A stretch of 64,000 bases of DNA, taken from assembly GCF_000222765.1 (NCBI RefSeq), contig NZ_AFUE01000008.1, forward strand, positions 288,566 to 352,565, given 5' to 3'. Positions 18,449-26,996 of the stretch are shown here, piece by piece. The position numbers were made by a program, and so were the translations under genes. How positions within the stretch are numbered: position 1 is the first letter of the stretch; each line of letters begins with the position of its first letter. The DNA is from Streptococcus cristatus ATCC 51100. Lineage in GTDB: Bacteria > Bacillota > Bacilli > Lactobacillales > Streptococcaceae. The notes under the pieces are model-generated. The model had not been told where the DNA came from and made no database searches. It was given only the letters and a program-made list of their open reading frames with translations.

Positions 18449-19525
18449 ATGAAGAAAAAAATCCTTACAGGAGCAGTAACTCTCTTTTCTGTAGTGGCTT
18501 TAGCAGCATGTTCACAAACAGCAAAAGATAAAGATATTGTGACAATGAAAGGTGAGACAATCACAGTAAGTGAATTTTACGATCAAGTAAAAAATAATGG
18601 TTCCTCTCAACAAGTCTTGCTTCAAATGGCCATTAAGCAAGTTTTTGAAGAAAAGTATGGCAAAAAAGTAACGGATAAAGAGGTTGAAGAAGCCTTTGAA
18701 AAAATGAAATCCGCTTATGGTTCTGCCTTCCAAAATGTTCTTGCTCAAAGCGGAATGACAGAAGATGCCTACAGAGACCAGATCCGCGCAAATAAATTGG
18801 TTGAATACGCTGTTAAGAAAGCAGCTGAAAAAGAGCTGACAGATGACAACTACAAGGCTTTCTTTGAAACGTATACACCAGAAGTAACAGCTCAAATTAT
18901 CAAGGTAGACAGTGAAGAAAAGGCTAAGGAAGTGCTTGAAAAAGCCAAGGCTGAGGGAGCAGACTTTGGTCAGTTGGCCAAGGAAAACTCAACCGACAAG
19001 GACACAAAAGATAAGGGTGGCGAGGTGAAATTTGATTCAACCTCAACAACAGTTGCGGATGCCGTTAAAAAAGCTACTTTTGCTTTAGAAGAAAATGGCG
19101 TTTCTGATGTGATCACTGTACGAGGTAAGCAGAACTATTCAGCAAGTTACTACATTGTTAAATTGGTGAAGAAAACTCAAAAATCTGCAAAATGGACAGA
19201 TTACAAGAAACAACTAAAAGAGGGAATTCTGACTCAAAAACAAAACGATGCAAGCTTTATTCGTTCTGTTATTTCTAAAGAATTGAAGGAAGCGAATCTG
19301 AAAGTGAAGGATCCAGCTTTCCAAAATGTCTTTGCCCAATATGTAGAAGGAGATACTTCTAGCTCATCGTCTAAAGAAGAAAGCAAGTCTCAGTCTTCTA
19401 GTTCAGAAGAAAAGAAATCACAATCTTCTAGCTCGGAAGAAGCAAAATCTGGGGCTTCAAGCTCAGAAGAAAGCAAATCAGAAGCTGCTCATACTGAAGA
19501 AAACCCAGCTCCTGCAGCAGAATAA
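18449..19525 (+). CDS. prsA: Foldase lipoprotein PrsA (parvulin-type peptidyl-prolyl isomerase)
   Basis: Extracytoplasmic chaperone that helps secreted proteins fold. The 358 residues start with a lipoprotein signal peptide; the lipobox VALAAC sets Cys22 as the acylated residue. A SurA_N-like region and a parvulin domain follow (about residues 145-250, with DFGQLAKENSTD and DKGGEVKF). The C-terminal 50 residues are a Ser/Glu/Lys-rich tail with a 10-residue repeat. I chose the Met at 18449 because it gives the signal peptide and has AAGGAG upstream; a frame to 18395 has no ribosome site. It is last in the coiA-pepF-trmR-prsA cluster but has its own promoter. Confidence 0.93.
   Translation: MKKKILTGAVTLFSVVALAACSQTAKDKDIVTMKGETITVSEFYDQVKNNGSSQQVLLQMAIKQVFEEKYGKKVTDKEVEEAFEKMKSAYGSAFQNVLAQSGMTEDAYRDQIRANKLVEYAVKKAAEKELTDDNYKAFFETYTPEVTAQIIKVDSEEKAKEVLEKAKAEGADFGQLAKENSTDKDTKDKGGEVKFDSTSTTVADAVKKATFALEENGVSDVITVRGKQNYSASYYIVKLVKKTQKSAKWTDYKKQLKEGILTQKQNDASFIRSVISKELKEANLKVKDPAFQNVFAQYVEGDTSSSSSKEESKSQSSSSEEKKSQSSSSEEAKSGASSSEESKSEAAHTEENPAPAAE
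19357..19485 (+). repeat. Tandem repeat in the prsA 3' end
   Basis: About four imperfect copies of a 30-base unit encode SSSSEExKSx decapeptides (SSSSEEKKSQ, SSSSEEAKSG, ASSSEESKSE). Codons for the serines vary between copies, so the repeat is not a recent perfect duplication. Confidence 0.8.
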
Positions 19526-19527
19526 GC

Positions 19528-19556
19528 TTGACGAAAAGCTAAGAAGTCAGTATAAT
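19528..19556 (+). promoter_or_regulatory. Promoter of the T-box/alaS transcription unit
   Basis: TTGACG (19528-19533) and a perfect TATAAT (19551-19556) are 17 bases apart. The -35 begins three bases after the prsA stop codon. Confidence 0.85.
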
Positions 19557-19559
19557 AAA

Positions 19560-19740
19560 ATTATTGAGAATTGATTTTCTAGATCTCAGCTCAGAGAATT
19601 GGCGGTGCTGCGAGCCATGTGAGAGGAAAATTCATGCTACTCATGTTTCAAACTAAATAGCTAATGAGAATGACAAGTTCATTGAATGAAGGTGGTACCG
19701 CGGTTTTTCGCCCTTCAGACAAAGAGCTTGTCTTTTATCT
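19560..19740 (+). promoter_or_regulatory. T-box riboswitch (alanine)
   Basis: The conserved T-box core AAGGTGGTACCGCGG lies at 19689-19703, where GGTACC-type bases contact the acceptor end of uncharged tRNA. Upstream, GAGAATTGGCGGTGCTGCGAG (split by the stem I distal loop) and a GCT triplet at 19636-19638 followed by A match the Stem I distal loop and a specifier codon for alanine. A short hairpin AGACAA/TTGTCT (19717-19733) followed by TTTT is the likely terminator. It should raise expression of the two downstream genes when tRNA-Ala is uncharged. The core is certain; the exact specifier is inferred. Confidence 0.88.
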
Positions 19741-19759
19741 TGACTCTGGAGGTAAAGCG

Positions 19760-20242
19760 ATGAAGACCTATCTTGTCAAACAGAAATTTCGCCTAGGTGG
19801 CGAACGCTTTGATATCAAGGACGATCGAGGTAATGTAGATTACCAAGTAGAAGGATCATTTTTCCAGATTCCGAAGAGTTTCACCATCTATGATGCTCAA
19901 GGACAGACAGTTAGCCAGATCAGCAAAATCTTTCTAACATTTTTGCCTCGGTTTGAAATCAAGCTCAGTGACGGGACTAGCTTTTATATTCGCAAGAAAC
20001 TGACCTTCTTCCGTGATAAATATGAGTTTGACAATTTAGGCCTAAGGATTGAGGGCAATATCTGGGATTTAAATTTCAAATTGCTGGATGATCGTGATCA
20101 GCTTGTCGCCGAGATTCGAAAAGAGATTTTCCATTTAACCTCGACTTACACCGTAACCGTCTATGAAGACTCTTATGCAGACCTGGTCATTTCCCTCTGC
20201 GTCGCCATTGACTACGTGGAGATGCTGGAAAGTTCATCATAA
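19760..20242 (+). CDS. LURP-one-related (YxjI-like) protein
   Basis: A 160-residue cytoplasmic protein made of short beta strands with a pattern typical of the LURP-one-related/tubby-like fold (RFDIKDDRGNVDYQVEGSF, then FLPRFEIKL). Its biochemical role is unknown. I chose the ATG at 19760, with GGAGG eight bases upstream; a longer frame from 19664 runs through the T-box and is not credible. It stands between the alanine T-box and alaS, 33 bases before alaS, so its expression should follow alanine-tRNA charging. That regulation is read from the layout; no functional link to alanine is known to me. Confidence 0.8.
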   Translation: MKTYLVKQKFRLGGERFDIKDDRGNVDYQVEGSFFQIPKSFTIYDAQGQTVSQISKIFLTFLPRFEIKLSDGTSFYIRKKLTFFRDKYEFDNLGLRIEGNIWDLNFKLLDDRDQLVAEIRKEIFHLTSTYTVTVYEDSYADLVISLCVAIDYVEMLESSS

Positions 20243-20275
20243 AAAACATTAAAAAGATTTAAGGAGAAAAATAAA

Positions 20276-22894
20276 ATGAAACAAATGTCAAGTGCTCAAA
20301 TTCGCCAAATGTGGCTAGATTTCTGGGCAAGCAAAGGCCACTCTGTAGAACCATCAGTCAGCTTGGTTCCAGTAAACGACCCAACTCTTTTATGGATCAA
20401 CTCAGGGGTAGCAACTCTTAAGAAATATTTTGATGGGACCATTATTCCTGAAAATCCACGCATTACCAATGCGCAAAAAGCGATTCGTACAAACGACATT
20501 GAAAACGTAGGGAAGACTGCGCGCCACCATACCATGTTTGAAATGTTGGGGAACTTCTCTATCGGAGATTACTTCCGTGATGAAGCTATTACTTGGGCTT
20601 ATGAACTTTTGACAAGTCCTGAATGGTTTGACTTCCCAGCTGAAAAACTCTATATGACATACTATCCAGACGATAAAGATTCTTACAACCGCTGGATTGA
20701 AGTAGGAGTGGACCCAAGTCACTTGATTCCAATCGAGGATAACTTCTGGGAAATCGGTGCGGGACCTTCTGGACCAGATACAGAGATTTTCTTTGACCGT
20801 GGAGAAGCCTTTGACCCAGAAAATATCGGTATTCGCCTGCTTGCAGAAGATATCGAAAACGACCGTTATATCGAAATCTGGAATATCGTTTTGTCACAAT
20901 TTAACGCAGACCCTGCTGTTCCTCGTAGCGAGTACAAGGAATTGCCACACAAGAACATTGATACGGGCGCTGGTTTGGAGCGTTTGGTGGCAGTTATCCA
21001 AGGGGCTAAGACAAACTTTGAAACAGACCTCTTCATGCCAATCATTCGTGAAGTTGAGAAATTGTCTGGTAAGGTCTACGACCAAGATGGCGACAATATG
21101 AGCTTTAAGGTTATCGCTGACCACATCCGTTCTCTTTCATTTGCCATCGGTGATGGTGCCCTTCCTGGAAATGAAGGCCGTGGCTATGTTCTTCGTCGTC
21201 TTCTCCGTCGTGCTTCCATGCATGGTCAAAAATTGGGTATCAATGAGCCTTTCCTTTACAAGCTCGTTCCAACTGTTGGAAAAATCATGGAAAGTTACTA
21301 CCCAGAAGTGCTTGAAAAACGGGACTTTATTGAAAAAATCGTTAAGAGCGAAGAAGAGTCATTTGCCCGTACCCTTCACTCAGGTCAACACTTTGCAGAA
21401 ACCATCGTAGCAGACTTGAAAAAAAAGGGCCAAAGCGTTATCGCGGGGCAAGATGTCTTCAAACTCTACGATACTTACGGATTCCCAGTGGAATTGACAG
21501 AAGAAATCGCTGAAGAAGCGGGTATGACTGTGGACCGTGAAGGTTTTGAAGCTGCCATGAAAGAGCAACAAGAACGTGCGCGTGCGTCAGCTGTTAAGGG
21601 TGGCTCAATGGGTATGCAAAATGAAACCCTTCAAAATATCACAGTAGAAAGTGTCTTTAACTACAATGCCAGCCAATTGCCTTCTAAGCTGGTGGCTATC
21701 GTAGCGGACAATGCTGAAGTTGAAGCTGTTTCAGAAGGAACTGCCTCTCTCATCTTTGCAGAGACTCCATTCTACGCTGAAATGGGTGGACAAGTAGCTG
21801 ACCACGGTCAAATCTTGGATGCTGCAGGAAACGTTGTAGCGAAAGTGACAGATGTTCAAAAAGCACCTAATGGACAACCACTCCATACTGTTGAAGTTCT
21901 TGCACCACTTGCTTTGAACCAAGAATATACATTGGCGATCGATACCAATCGTCGTCTTCGTGTCATGAAGAACCACACGGCGACTCACTTGCTCCATGCA
22001 GCCCTTCATAATATCCTGGGAAGTCATGCAACTCAAGCAGGATCTCTAAACGAAGTAGAATTCCTCCGCTTTGACTTCACACACTTCCAAGCAGTAACTC
22101 CTGAAGAATTGCGCGCCATTGAACAACAAGTCAATGAGAAAATCTGGGAAGCAATCGCAGTGGAAACTGTTGAGACGGATATTGACACAGCTAAAGAAAT
22201 GGGAGCCATGGCCCTCTTTGGTGAAAAATACGGCAAGGAAGTCCGTGTCGTTACGATTGGTGACTACTCAGTGGAACTCTGTGGTGGTACCCACGTTGGC
22301 AACACTTCTGAGATTGGCCTTTTCAAGATTGTCAAAGAAGAAGGAATCGGATCAGGAACTCGCCGTATCTTGGCAGTGACTGGTAAGGAAGCCTTTGAAG
22401 CCTACCGCGAACAAGAGGACGCTCTGAAAGCAGTAGCAGCAACCTTGAAAGTACCGCAACTCAAGGAAGTACCTCACAAGGTCGAAGGTCTTCAAGAGCA
22501 ACTTCGTCAATTGCAAAAAGAAAATGCAGAGTTGAAAGAAAAAGCTGCAGCTGCAGCTGCAGGCGATGTCTTCAAGGATGTGAAGGAAGTCAACGGCCAC
22601 CGTTACATCGCTAGTCAAGTTTCTGTATCAGATGCAGGTGCCCTTCGTACCTTTGCGGATAACTGGAAACAAAAAGACTACTCTGACTTGCTTGTCCTAG
22701 TCGCAGCTATCGGTGACAAAGTCAATGTCCTCGTAGCTAGCAAGACAAAAGATGTGCATGCAGGAAACCTTGTCAAAGAATTGGCTCCAATCGTCGATGG
22801 ACGTGGTGGTGGTAAACCAGACATGGCCATGGCAGGAGGAAGCAACCAAGCCAAGATCCAAGAACTCTTGGATGCAGTAGCTGGTAAATTATAA
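20276..22894 (+). CDS. alaS: Alanyl-tRNA synthetase
   Basis: Charges tRNA-Ala with alanine in the cytoplasm. The 872-residue full-length class II enzyme contains the catalytic core (first 450 residues, with motif 2 near [19 protein letters not shown]) and the editing domain with the zinc-binding HTATHLLH near residue 568 and CGGTHVGNT near residue 668. The C-Ala oligomerisation domain carries the [15 protein letters not shown]-like glycine motif near the end. AAGGAG precedes the ATG. It is the second gene after the T-box, followed by a terminator. Confidence 0.98.
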   Translation: MKQMSSAQIRQMWLDFWASKGHSVEPSVSLVPVNDPTLLWINSGVATLKKYFDGTIIPENPRITNAQKAIRTNDIENVGKTARHHTMFEMLGNFSIGDYFRDEAITWAYELLTSPEWFDFPAEKLYMTYYPDDKDSYNRWIEVGVDPSHLIPIEDNFWEIGAGPSGPDTEIFFDRGEAFDPENIGIRLLAEDIENDRYIEIWNIVLSQFNADPAVPRSEYKELPHKNIDTGAGLERLVAVIQGAKTNFETDLFMPIIREVEKLSGKVYDQDGDNMSFKVIADHIRSLSFAIGDGALPGNEGRGYVLRRLLRRASMHGQKLGINEPFLYKLVPTVGKIMESYYPEVLEKRDFIEKIVKSEEESFARTLHSGQHFAETIVADLKKKGQSVIAGQDVFKLYDTYGFPVELTEEIAEEAGMTVDREGFEAAMKEQQERARASAVKGGSMGMQNETLQNITVESVFNYNASQLPSKLVAIVADNAEVEAVSEGTASLIFAETPFYAEMGGQVADHGQILDAAGNVVAKVTDVQKAPNGQPLHTVEVLAPLALNQEYTLAIDTNRRLRVMKNHTATHLLHAALHNILGSHATQAGSLNEVEFLRFDFTHFQAVTPEELRAIEQQVNEKIWEAIAVETVETDIDTAKEMGAMALFGEKYGKEVRVVTIGDYSVELCGGTHVGNTSEIGLFKIVKEEGIGSGTRRILAVTGKEAFEAYREQEDALKAVAATLKVPQLKEVPHKVEGLQEQLRQLQKENAELKEKAAAAAAGDVFKDVKEVNGHRYIASQVSVSDAGALRTFADNWKQKDYSDLLVLVAAIGDKVNVLVASKTKDVHAGNLVKELAPIVDGRGGGKPDMAMAGGSNQAKIQELLDAVAGKL

Positions 22895-22902
22895 GAAAAT
22901 AA

Positions 22903-22930
22903 GGATCTATCCACTTGGGTAGATCTTTTT
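22903..22930 (+). terminator. alaS terminator
   Basis: GGATCTATCC pairs with GGGTAGATC around ACTT and is followed by TTTTT. Confidence 0.85.
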
Positions 22931-22994
22931 GCATACTCAAAAAGCCAAATCCGACTGGACTTGGATGGTTGGAATAGCTCGTAAGGAAATTTAA

Positions 22995-23023
22995 AAGGTA
23001 TGACGCCTCTGGAATCATACCTT
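22995..23023 (-). terminator. Terminator of the minus-strand three-gene cluster
   Basis: AAGGTATGA (22995-23003) and TCATACCTT (23015-23023) are perfect 9-bp arms. On the minus strand the stem is followed by TTTAAATTT. Confidence 0.7.
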
Positions 23024-23028
23024 GCTAT

Positions 23029-23496
23029 CTAATGCTCTGTTTTACTTTTAATTCTAGCTCTCAGAAAGCGCAAATCATTAAAAATATAAATTAGAAAAAT
23101 GATTTGACAAGAGTAAACGCCCCAATCTAGCCTATAAATATCCCTTTGAATAGTGATGGAAAACAGGGCGTACATCATGAAGATAAAACTAGCTATGAAT
23201 ACTAGAAAGGATTGTAGGCTTGCTATAAAAGGATAGCCTCTCTTTTTCAAAATGGATTTGAATAAAATAGCTAGAGCAGGCAAAATGGAAAATAAGGTAA
23301 AACAAGTTAAAAAATAGAAAACAGTTAAATTTCTAAAATCTTTTCCCCAAAAGATAGAATCCTCGTTTTGAAAAAGATAAATTGAAAGTGATCGATCGTT
23401 TAAAAAGGGTAGGCCAAGGATGACCAGATAAAATACAATCAATAATCCAATTTGCCAAGAGAAACCTGCTTTCCTTCTCTCTTTATTGTCTGACAT
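23029..23496 (-). CDS. Unrecognised four-segment membrane protein
   Basis: A 155-residue protein with a short charged N-terminus, then four hydrophobic segments (about 15-35, 60-85, 95-115, 125-145). I do not recognise the family. Its N-terminus shares the string FSWQ just before the first membrane segment with the 328-residue protein encoded two genes upstream, hinting at a common origin or shared partner. It starts two bases after the stop of the preceding gene and is the last gene of a three-gene minus-strand operon ending in a hairpin at 22995-23023. Confidence 0.75.
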   Translation of the reverse strand: MSDNKERRKAGFSWQIGLLIVFYLVILGLPFLNDRSLSIYLFQNEDSIFWGKDFRNLTVFYFLTCFTLFSILPALAILFKSILKKRGYPFIASLQSFLVFIASFIFMMYALFSITIQRDIYRLDWGVYSCQIIFLIYIFNDLRFLRARIKSKTEH

Positions 23497-23498
23497 GT

Positions 23499-24290
23499 CT
23501 ATCTCCCTTCTATAATTTTTCCTTGCTCAACCACAACAAAATCACCGTTAGTTTCATCAATAGTCTCCAAGACATAGGTTCCATCAGGTAAGCTTAATTG
23601 TTCTAGTAACTGTTGGATTTGGTCTCTTAGATAAAAATGTTCCTTGTATCTTTCTTCTGGCAAGATAATTTGAACATAGACTGCATTATGTGACAAGGCA
23701 TCATTTAAAGGCACATTGTACAATTCTTCAAGAATAGAATGGTTATTGCTAACAGCATCTTCCATACGATCGCTATACCAGAGCTCACCTTTACCAAATC
23801 TATTTTGGTCAGATAGAGTGCTTCTCAGCTTAACAGTTCCCCCTTTTAGGTGTGAAGCCTGATTTAATTTTCTCGTCAAAGATTGTTCCAATTTAGTCCG
23901 CTCAGGGTTGATTTCTAAAGCTTTTTCAAGAATTGGCGCATATACTCTCATAGATTCATCATATATAGGGTTCCTCCACTTGTCTATATCCATCTTGTCG
24001 TAATAAGGCATGACTAATTGTTTGAAGCGGACCGATTTTTTTACAGGGACAGAGATGGTTTTGTCCTTAATTTTTTCAGTATAGGTATAATTGACATCTA
24101 TGCCCCAATTTTCTTCAGCCCAGGAAAAGCCAGTTATCTTAATCTCTCCCCAAAAATTACGATTGGCGTAAAAGCCTTTGAGATGAGCTTCTAGATTTCG
24201 GTAGAAAAACAAAGACGAGACCACTAGAAAGCATACAAGCACCATGAAACTTTTTCTCTTGTCCGTATCAATCTTTAAATTCTTTTTCAA
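23499..24290 (-). CDS. Unrecognised membrane-anchored extracytoplasmic protein
   Basis: 263 residues. A basic N-terminus (MKKNLKIDTDKRK) precedes one hydrophobic segment at about 14-31; the rest is hydrophilic and should face outside. The outer part has beta-strand-like segments and a C-terminal region (ILPEERYKEHFYLRDQIQQL) predicted helical, ending in short strands. I recognise no catalytic motif. The start overlaps the end of the preceding gene by 23 bases, so translation is probably coupled. Middle gene of the operon; function unknown. Confidence 0.75.
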   Translation of the reverse strand: MKKNLKIDTDKRKSFMVLVCFLVVSSLFFYRNLEAHLKGFYANRNFWGEIKITGFSWAEENWGIDVNYTYTEKIKDKTISVPVKKSVRFKQLVMPYYDKMDIDKWRNPIYDESMRVYAPILEKALEINPERTKLEQSLTRKLNQASHLKGGTVKLRSTLSDQNRFGKGELWYSDRMEDAVSNNHSILEELYNVPLNDALSHNAVYVQIILPEERYKEHFYLRDQIQQLLEQLSLPDGTYVLETIDETNGDFVVVEQGKIIEGR

Positions 24291-25254
24291 TGGCTTCCTC
24301 CTTAATGACTTGCTTGAACTCTTCTTCCGTACGGATTATTTCTTCTTTGCCACTCTTTGTATACTTTTTGCCAATACTCCAGTAAAAAGAGCCGGCATCG
24401 GGGATGAACATTTTTGTTAGGGTGATGCTATCGTTGAGGGTCATGTTTTCTTTTAAAACTACTATATAGCCGTATTTTTTCAATATTGAGAGGAGTAGGC
24501 TATCCTCTGGTTTCCTAAGGCTATCATCAGAATCGCCATCCGTTATACGTGATTGGTAATCGTTCTTTTTGTAACTAAACAAAGTGGGCCAATCCGTAGT
24601 TACATTTTCACTATCATCCTTATATATCCCTGTAATAAATGATGGACTTGAAAGTACTCGATAGAGCCCTCCATATCCGAAATGAATCGTCTCTTTGGGC
24701 TGTTTTTTTGTAGCTTTTTTACTGGTTAGGTTTACATAGATTTCATCATTGTCTTTTATCTGGATTTTGACATATTCATCTTTTCCATCAGAATACATAA
24801 GATTATCCATCTTGCCTTCTATGGTGACATAGCCCATATCTTGAACCAGTTTCAAGACATCAATCGTTTGCCCTTCTCCTTTTTCTTGTCCCAGTTTGTA
24901 ATAACGAATTCGGAAGTATTCTTCCTTGTCCTTTGCTTTCAGTGTTCCCACATACTGCTTGGAATCCTGAAATGCTAGAAATTTCCGTCCAACAGCAAAA
25001 TCATACGGACTCCACTCGTCGCTCTCTTTAAAAGAAAGAGCAATCATAGGGAATTCTGGTTCGGTCTCACCAATAGTTGTATAATCAGTTAGACGCTGAT
25101 TCTTTCCTTTATAGGCATAATTTCGTTCTTTGACCACAAAAGCAGCTTCTTTTGTGAAAAAGAAAGAACAAGCACCAGCGACCATAAAAATGACCAGTGT
25201 TGCCAAAGCATAAATCTGCCACATTTGCCAAGAGAAATTCTCTATCTTTTTCAT
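24268..25254 (-). CDS. Unrecognised membrane-anchored extracytoplasmic protein
   Basis: 328 residues with one membrane segment near residues 13-33, preceded by NFSWQMWQ, and a large outer domain. The domain alternates short beta strands with Lys/Asp-rich loops and includes a serine/aspartate-rich stretch (ITDGDSDDSLRKPEDS) near residue 240. No cysteine-lipobox is in the correct place, so it is likely an uncleaved type II anchor. It is the first gene of the minus-strand operon, with GGAGAATAGG before the ATG, and it diverges from the 541-residue gene at 25371 across 116 bases. I do not recognise the family. Confidence 0.75.
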   Translation of the reverse strand: MKKIENFSWQMWQIYALATLVIFMVAGACSFFFTKEAAFVVKERNYAYKGKNQRLTDYTTIGETEPEFPMIALSFKESDEWSPYDFAVGRKFLAFQDSKQYVGTLKAKDKEEYFRIRYYKLGQEKGEGQTIDVLKLVQDMGYVTIEGKMDNLMYSDGKDEYVKIQIKDNDEIYVNLTSKKATKKQPKETIHFGYGGLYRVLSSPSFITGIYKDDSENVTTDWPTLFSYKKNDYQSRITDGDSDDSLRKPEDSLLLSILKKYGYIVVLKENMTLNDSITLTKMFIPDAGSFYWSIGKKYTKSGKEEIIRTEEEFKQVIKEEAIEKEFKD

Positions 25255-25370
25255 CCTATTCTCCTTTTAGATAGATTATGGACTATTATATCATTTTTTG
25301 TAAACTTCCTGCCATAAGCAAAAGAAAAGTATGATAAAATGGTATTATTATAGTTTTATAAGGGAAAAAT
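25255..25370. promoter_or_regulatory. Divergent promoter region of the unknown surface-protein cluster
   Basis: 116 AT-rich bases between two divergent operons. On the plus strand AAGTATGATAAAATGG and TATTATTATAG can supply -10 elements; no strong consensus pair stands out on either strand. The shared region suggests common control. Confidence 0.4.
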
Positions 25371-26996
25371 ATGAATCAAACACGTCTCAAAAAAATCCTG
25401 AAAATATCGAGTTTCTTTCTATTCGCTTTTGTGACATATCATGTCTACTATCAATCTCTCGTCCCTCATCTTACAGCCAGGAACGAGGAAGATGCTAGAC
25501 TGAGCCAGTCCAAATATCAAATCGCCTATGGTCAAGTAAGAGATTTTCAAAAGATCGGAAATTTTGCTTTGGCTATTGATATGTTTGGTGATGTCCAGCA
25601 GAAGGAAGGCTACATTATTGCTCAGAATTATCGCATTCCCAAAACTCAGGATCCTGCTGAGGGGCAAGCATTTTATGACAAAGAGAAATCAGAGTATTTT
25701 TATCAAATTGATATTTACAAAGAGGATGAAGGGATTCAGTCACTGAGAAAGATCGATGTAAGAGATATCCTTCTCAAAGAAAAGAAGAAATATAAGATCA
25801 TCAGTACAGCAAAAATAGATGACTTTGACTCACCAACCAAGGCTCCCTATTTAGAAATAGGACTGGAAGAAATCAATGGTGATGCGAGAACTTTCTCACT
25901 GATCATTGATTTACAAACCTTAGAAAGTCGCATTACTCGCCTTATAGGCTCTTCATCTGAGGAAAAAATCACTAGCAGGACTAATAGAGAATTATCGGTT
26001 GTCAGAGCCAATCCTGTCTTTGCAGAGCGCTTGAAGAACCTGAGCTTCGTTATTGGTACTGATGATACTATCACAATGCGACCATATCAAGGCGGAGAAC
26101 TGATCAATCTCTACCAAGAATATCCTCATATTTTTGAAATGGCTAAAAAAGGTAGTTTTACGATCTACCCACAGTTTCAATATAAAGAAGATCTAACTCA
26201 ACAAGTTTCAAATTTTGCTAATCTTTTCAATTATCCAGGTGAGGCTCCCTTTTGGTCTGCTCAACAGAAACAAGATTACGAGGCAGACCGAGCTTTAAAA
26301 CAGACAAAAGATTTATCGACTCCCCTTTCATATGATTTTTTCATGGAGAGGGTAAAAGAAGAAGGTAAGCTTAATGCGGTAGAAGGAACGATTCCTATCG
26401 GTTTTGATATCAATACTGGGGAAATAGTCACCGTTGATTTCAAAAAAGGACCTGTTTATCTCCAAAATTTTGACCTAGAAGACCATATAGATAGTTTAAG
26501 CTTTATCGACTCCAATTATTCCTATATAAGAAATGTACAGTTTGATCAAGTTAGTATCGACACAGCCATGTCTTATAAATTAGGTAGGAAATCAGTAAGT
26601 GATTACAGCAAGATGATTGAGGATTCTAAAATCAATAAACCGAAAGAGACACGCTACATCACTTGGCTTCAATATAAAATAAGCAACAATGTACATGAAT
26701 CCGATTTGAACATCGTTAAGGGAATTGTGGATCAAGGGATCTTGTACAAAATCTTCTCTATATTTAGTCTTGAAGAAGGGCAAATGACAGTGAATCAGAC
26801 TGGGACCAACAGCAATCTTGCAGTAGGAAAGACCAAATTATTAGTACAAAATGGCCATCAACTTCTTGATTCATTACAGTTTGAGACAACTGATGTGCCT
26901 AGCTTGAATCACGATGAAATGATCCAGTCTGGTAGGATTATATATGTCCTTATCGATGGGCAGCTTCGTCAAGTAAAAGTTCCGGAGGAAAAGTAG
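25371..26996 (+). CDS. Unrecognised large membrane-anchored extracytoplasmic protein
   Basis: 541 residues with a basic start and one membrane segment at about 12-30; the remaining 510 residues should be outside the cell. The pattern of short strands with Asp-Leu-x-Thr/Asn-Thr-Gly turns (IIDLQTLESR, FDINTGEIVTVDF) suggests repeated beta-sheet units. A segment near residues 108-130 (IDIYKEDEGIQSLRKIDVRDIL) resembles a segment of the 313-residue protein encoded at 42826 (LLIYDTKDQILRKKEIDLL), which points to distant homology. AAGGGAAAAAT precedes the ATG. It forms a two-gene operon with the next gene, whose GTG directly follows this stop. Confidence 0.75.
   Translation: MNQTRLKKILKISSFFLFAFVTYHVYYQSLVPHLTARNEEDARLSQSKYQIAYGQVRDFQKIGNFALAIDMFGDVQQKEGYIIAQNYRIPKTQDPAEGQAFYDKEKSEYFYQIDIYKEDEGIQSLRKIDVRDILLKEKKKYKIISTAKIDDFDSPTKAPYLEIGLEEINGDARTFSLIIDLQTLESRITRLIGSSSEEKITSRTNRELSVVRANPVFAERLKNLSFVIGTDDTITMRPYQGGELINLYQEYPHIFEMAKKGSFTIYPQFQYKEDLTQQVSNFANLFNYPGEAPFWSAQQKQDYEADRALKQTKDLSTPLSYDFFMERVKEEGKLNAVEGTIPIGFDINTGEIVTVDFKKGPVYLQNFDLEDHIDSLSFIDSNYSYIRNVQFDQVSIDTAMSYKLGRKSVSDYSKMIEDSKINKPKETRYITWLQYKISNNVHESDLNIVKGIVDQGILYKIFSIFSLEEGQMTVNQTGTNSNLAVGKTKLLVQNGHQLLDSLQFETTDVPSLNHDEMIQSGRIIYVLIDGQLRQVKVPEEK

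Noticed and set aside
19664-19759. Upstream extension of the LURP-one-like frame
   Set aside because: It runs through the T-box core and lacks a ribosome site; GGAGG at the later ATG decides the start.
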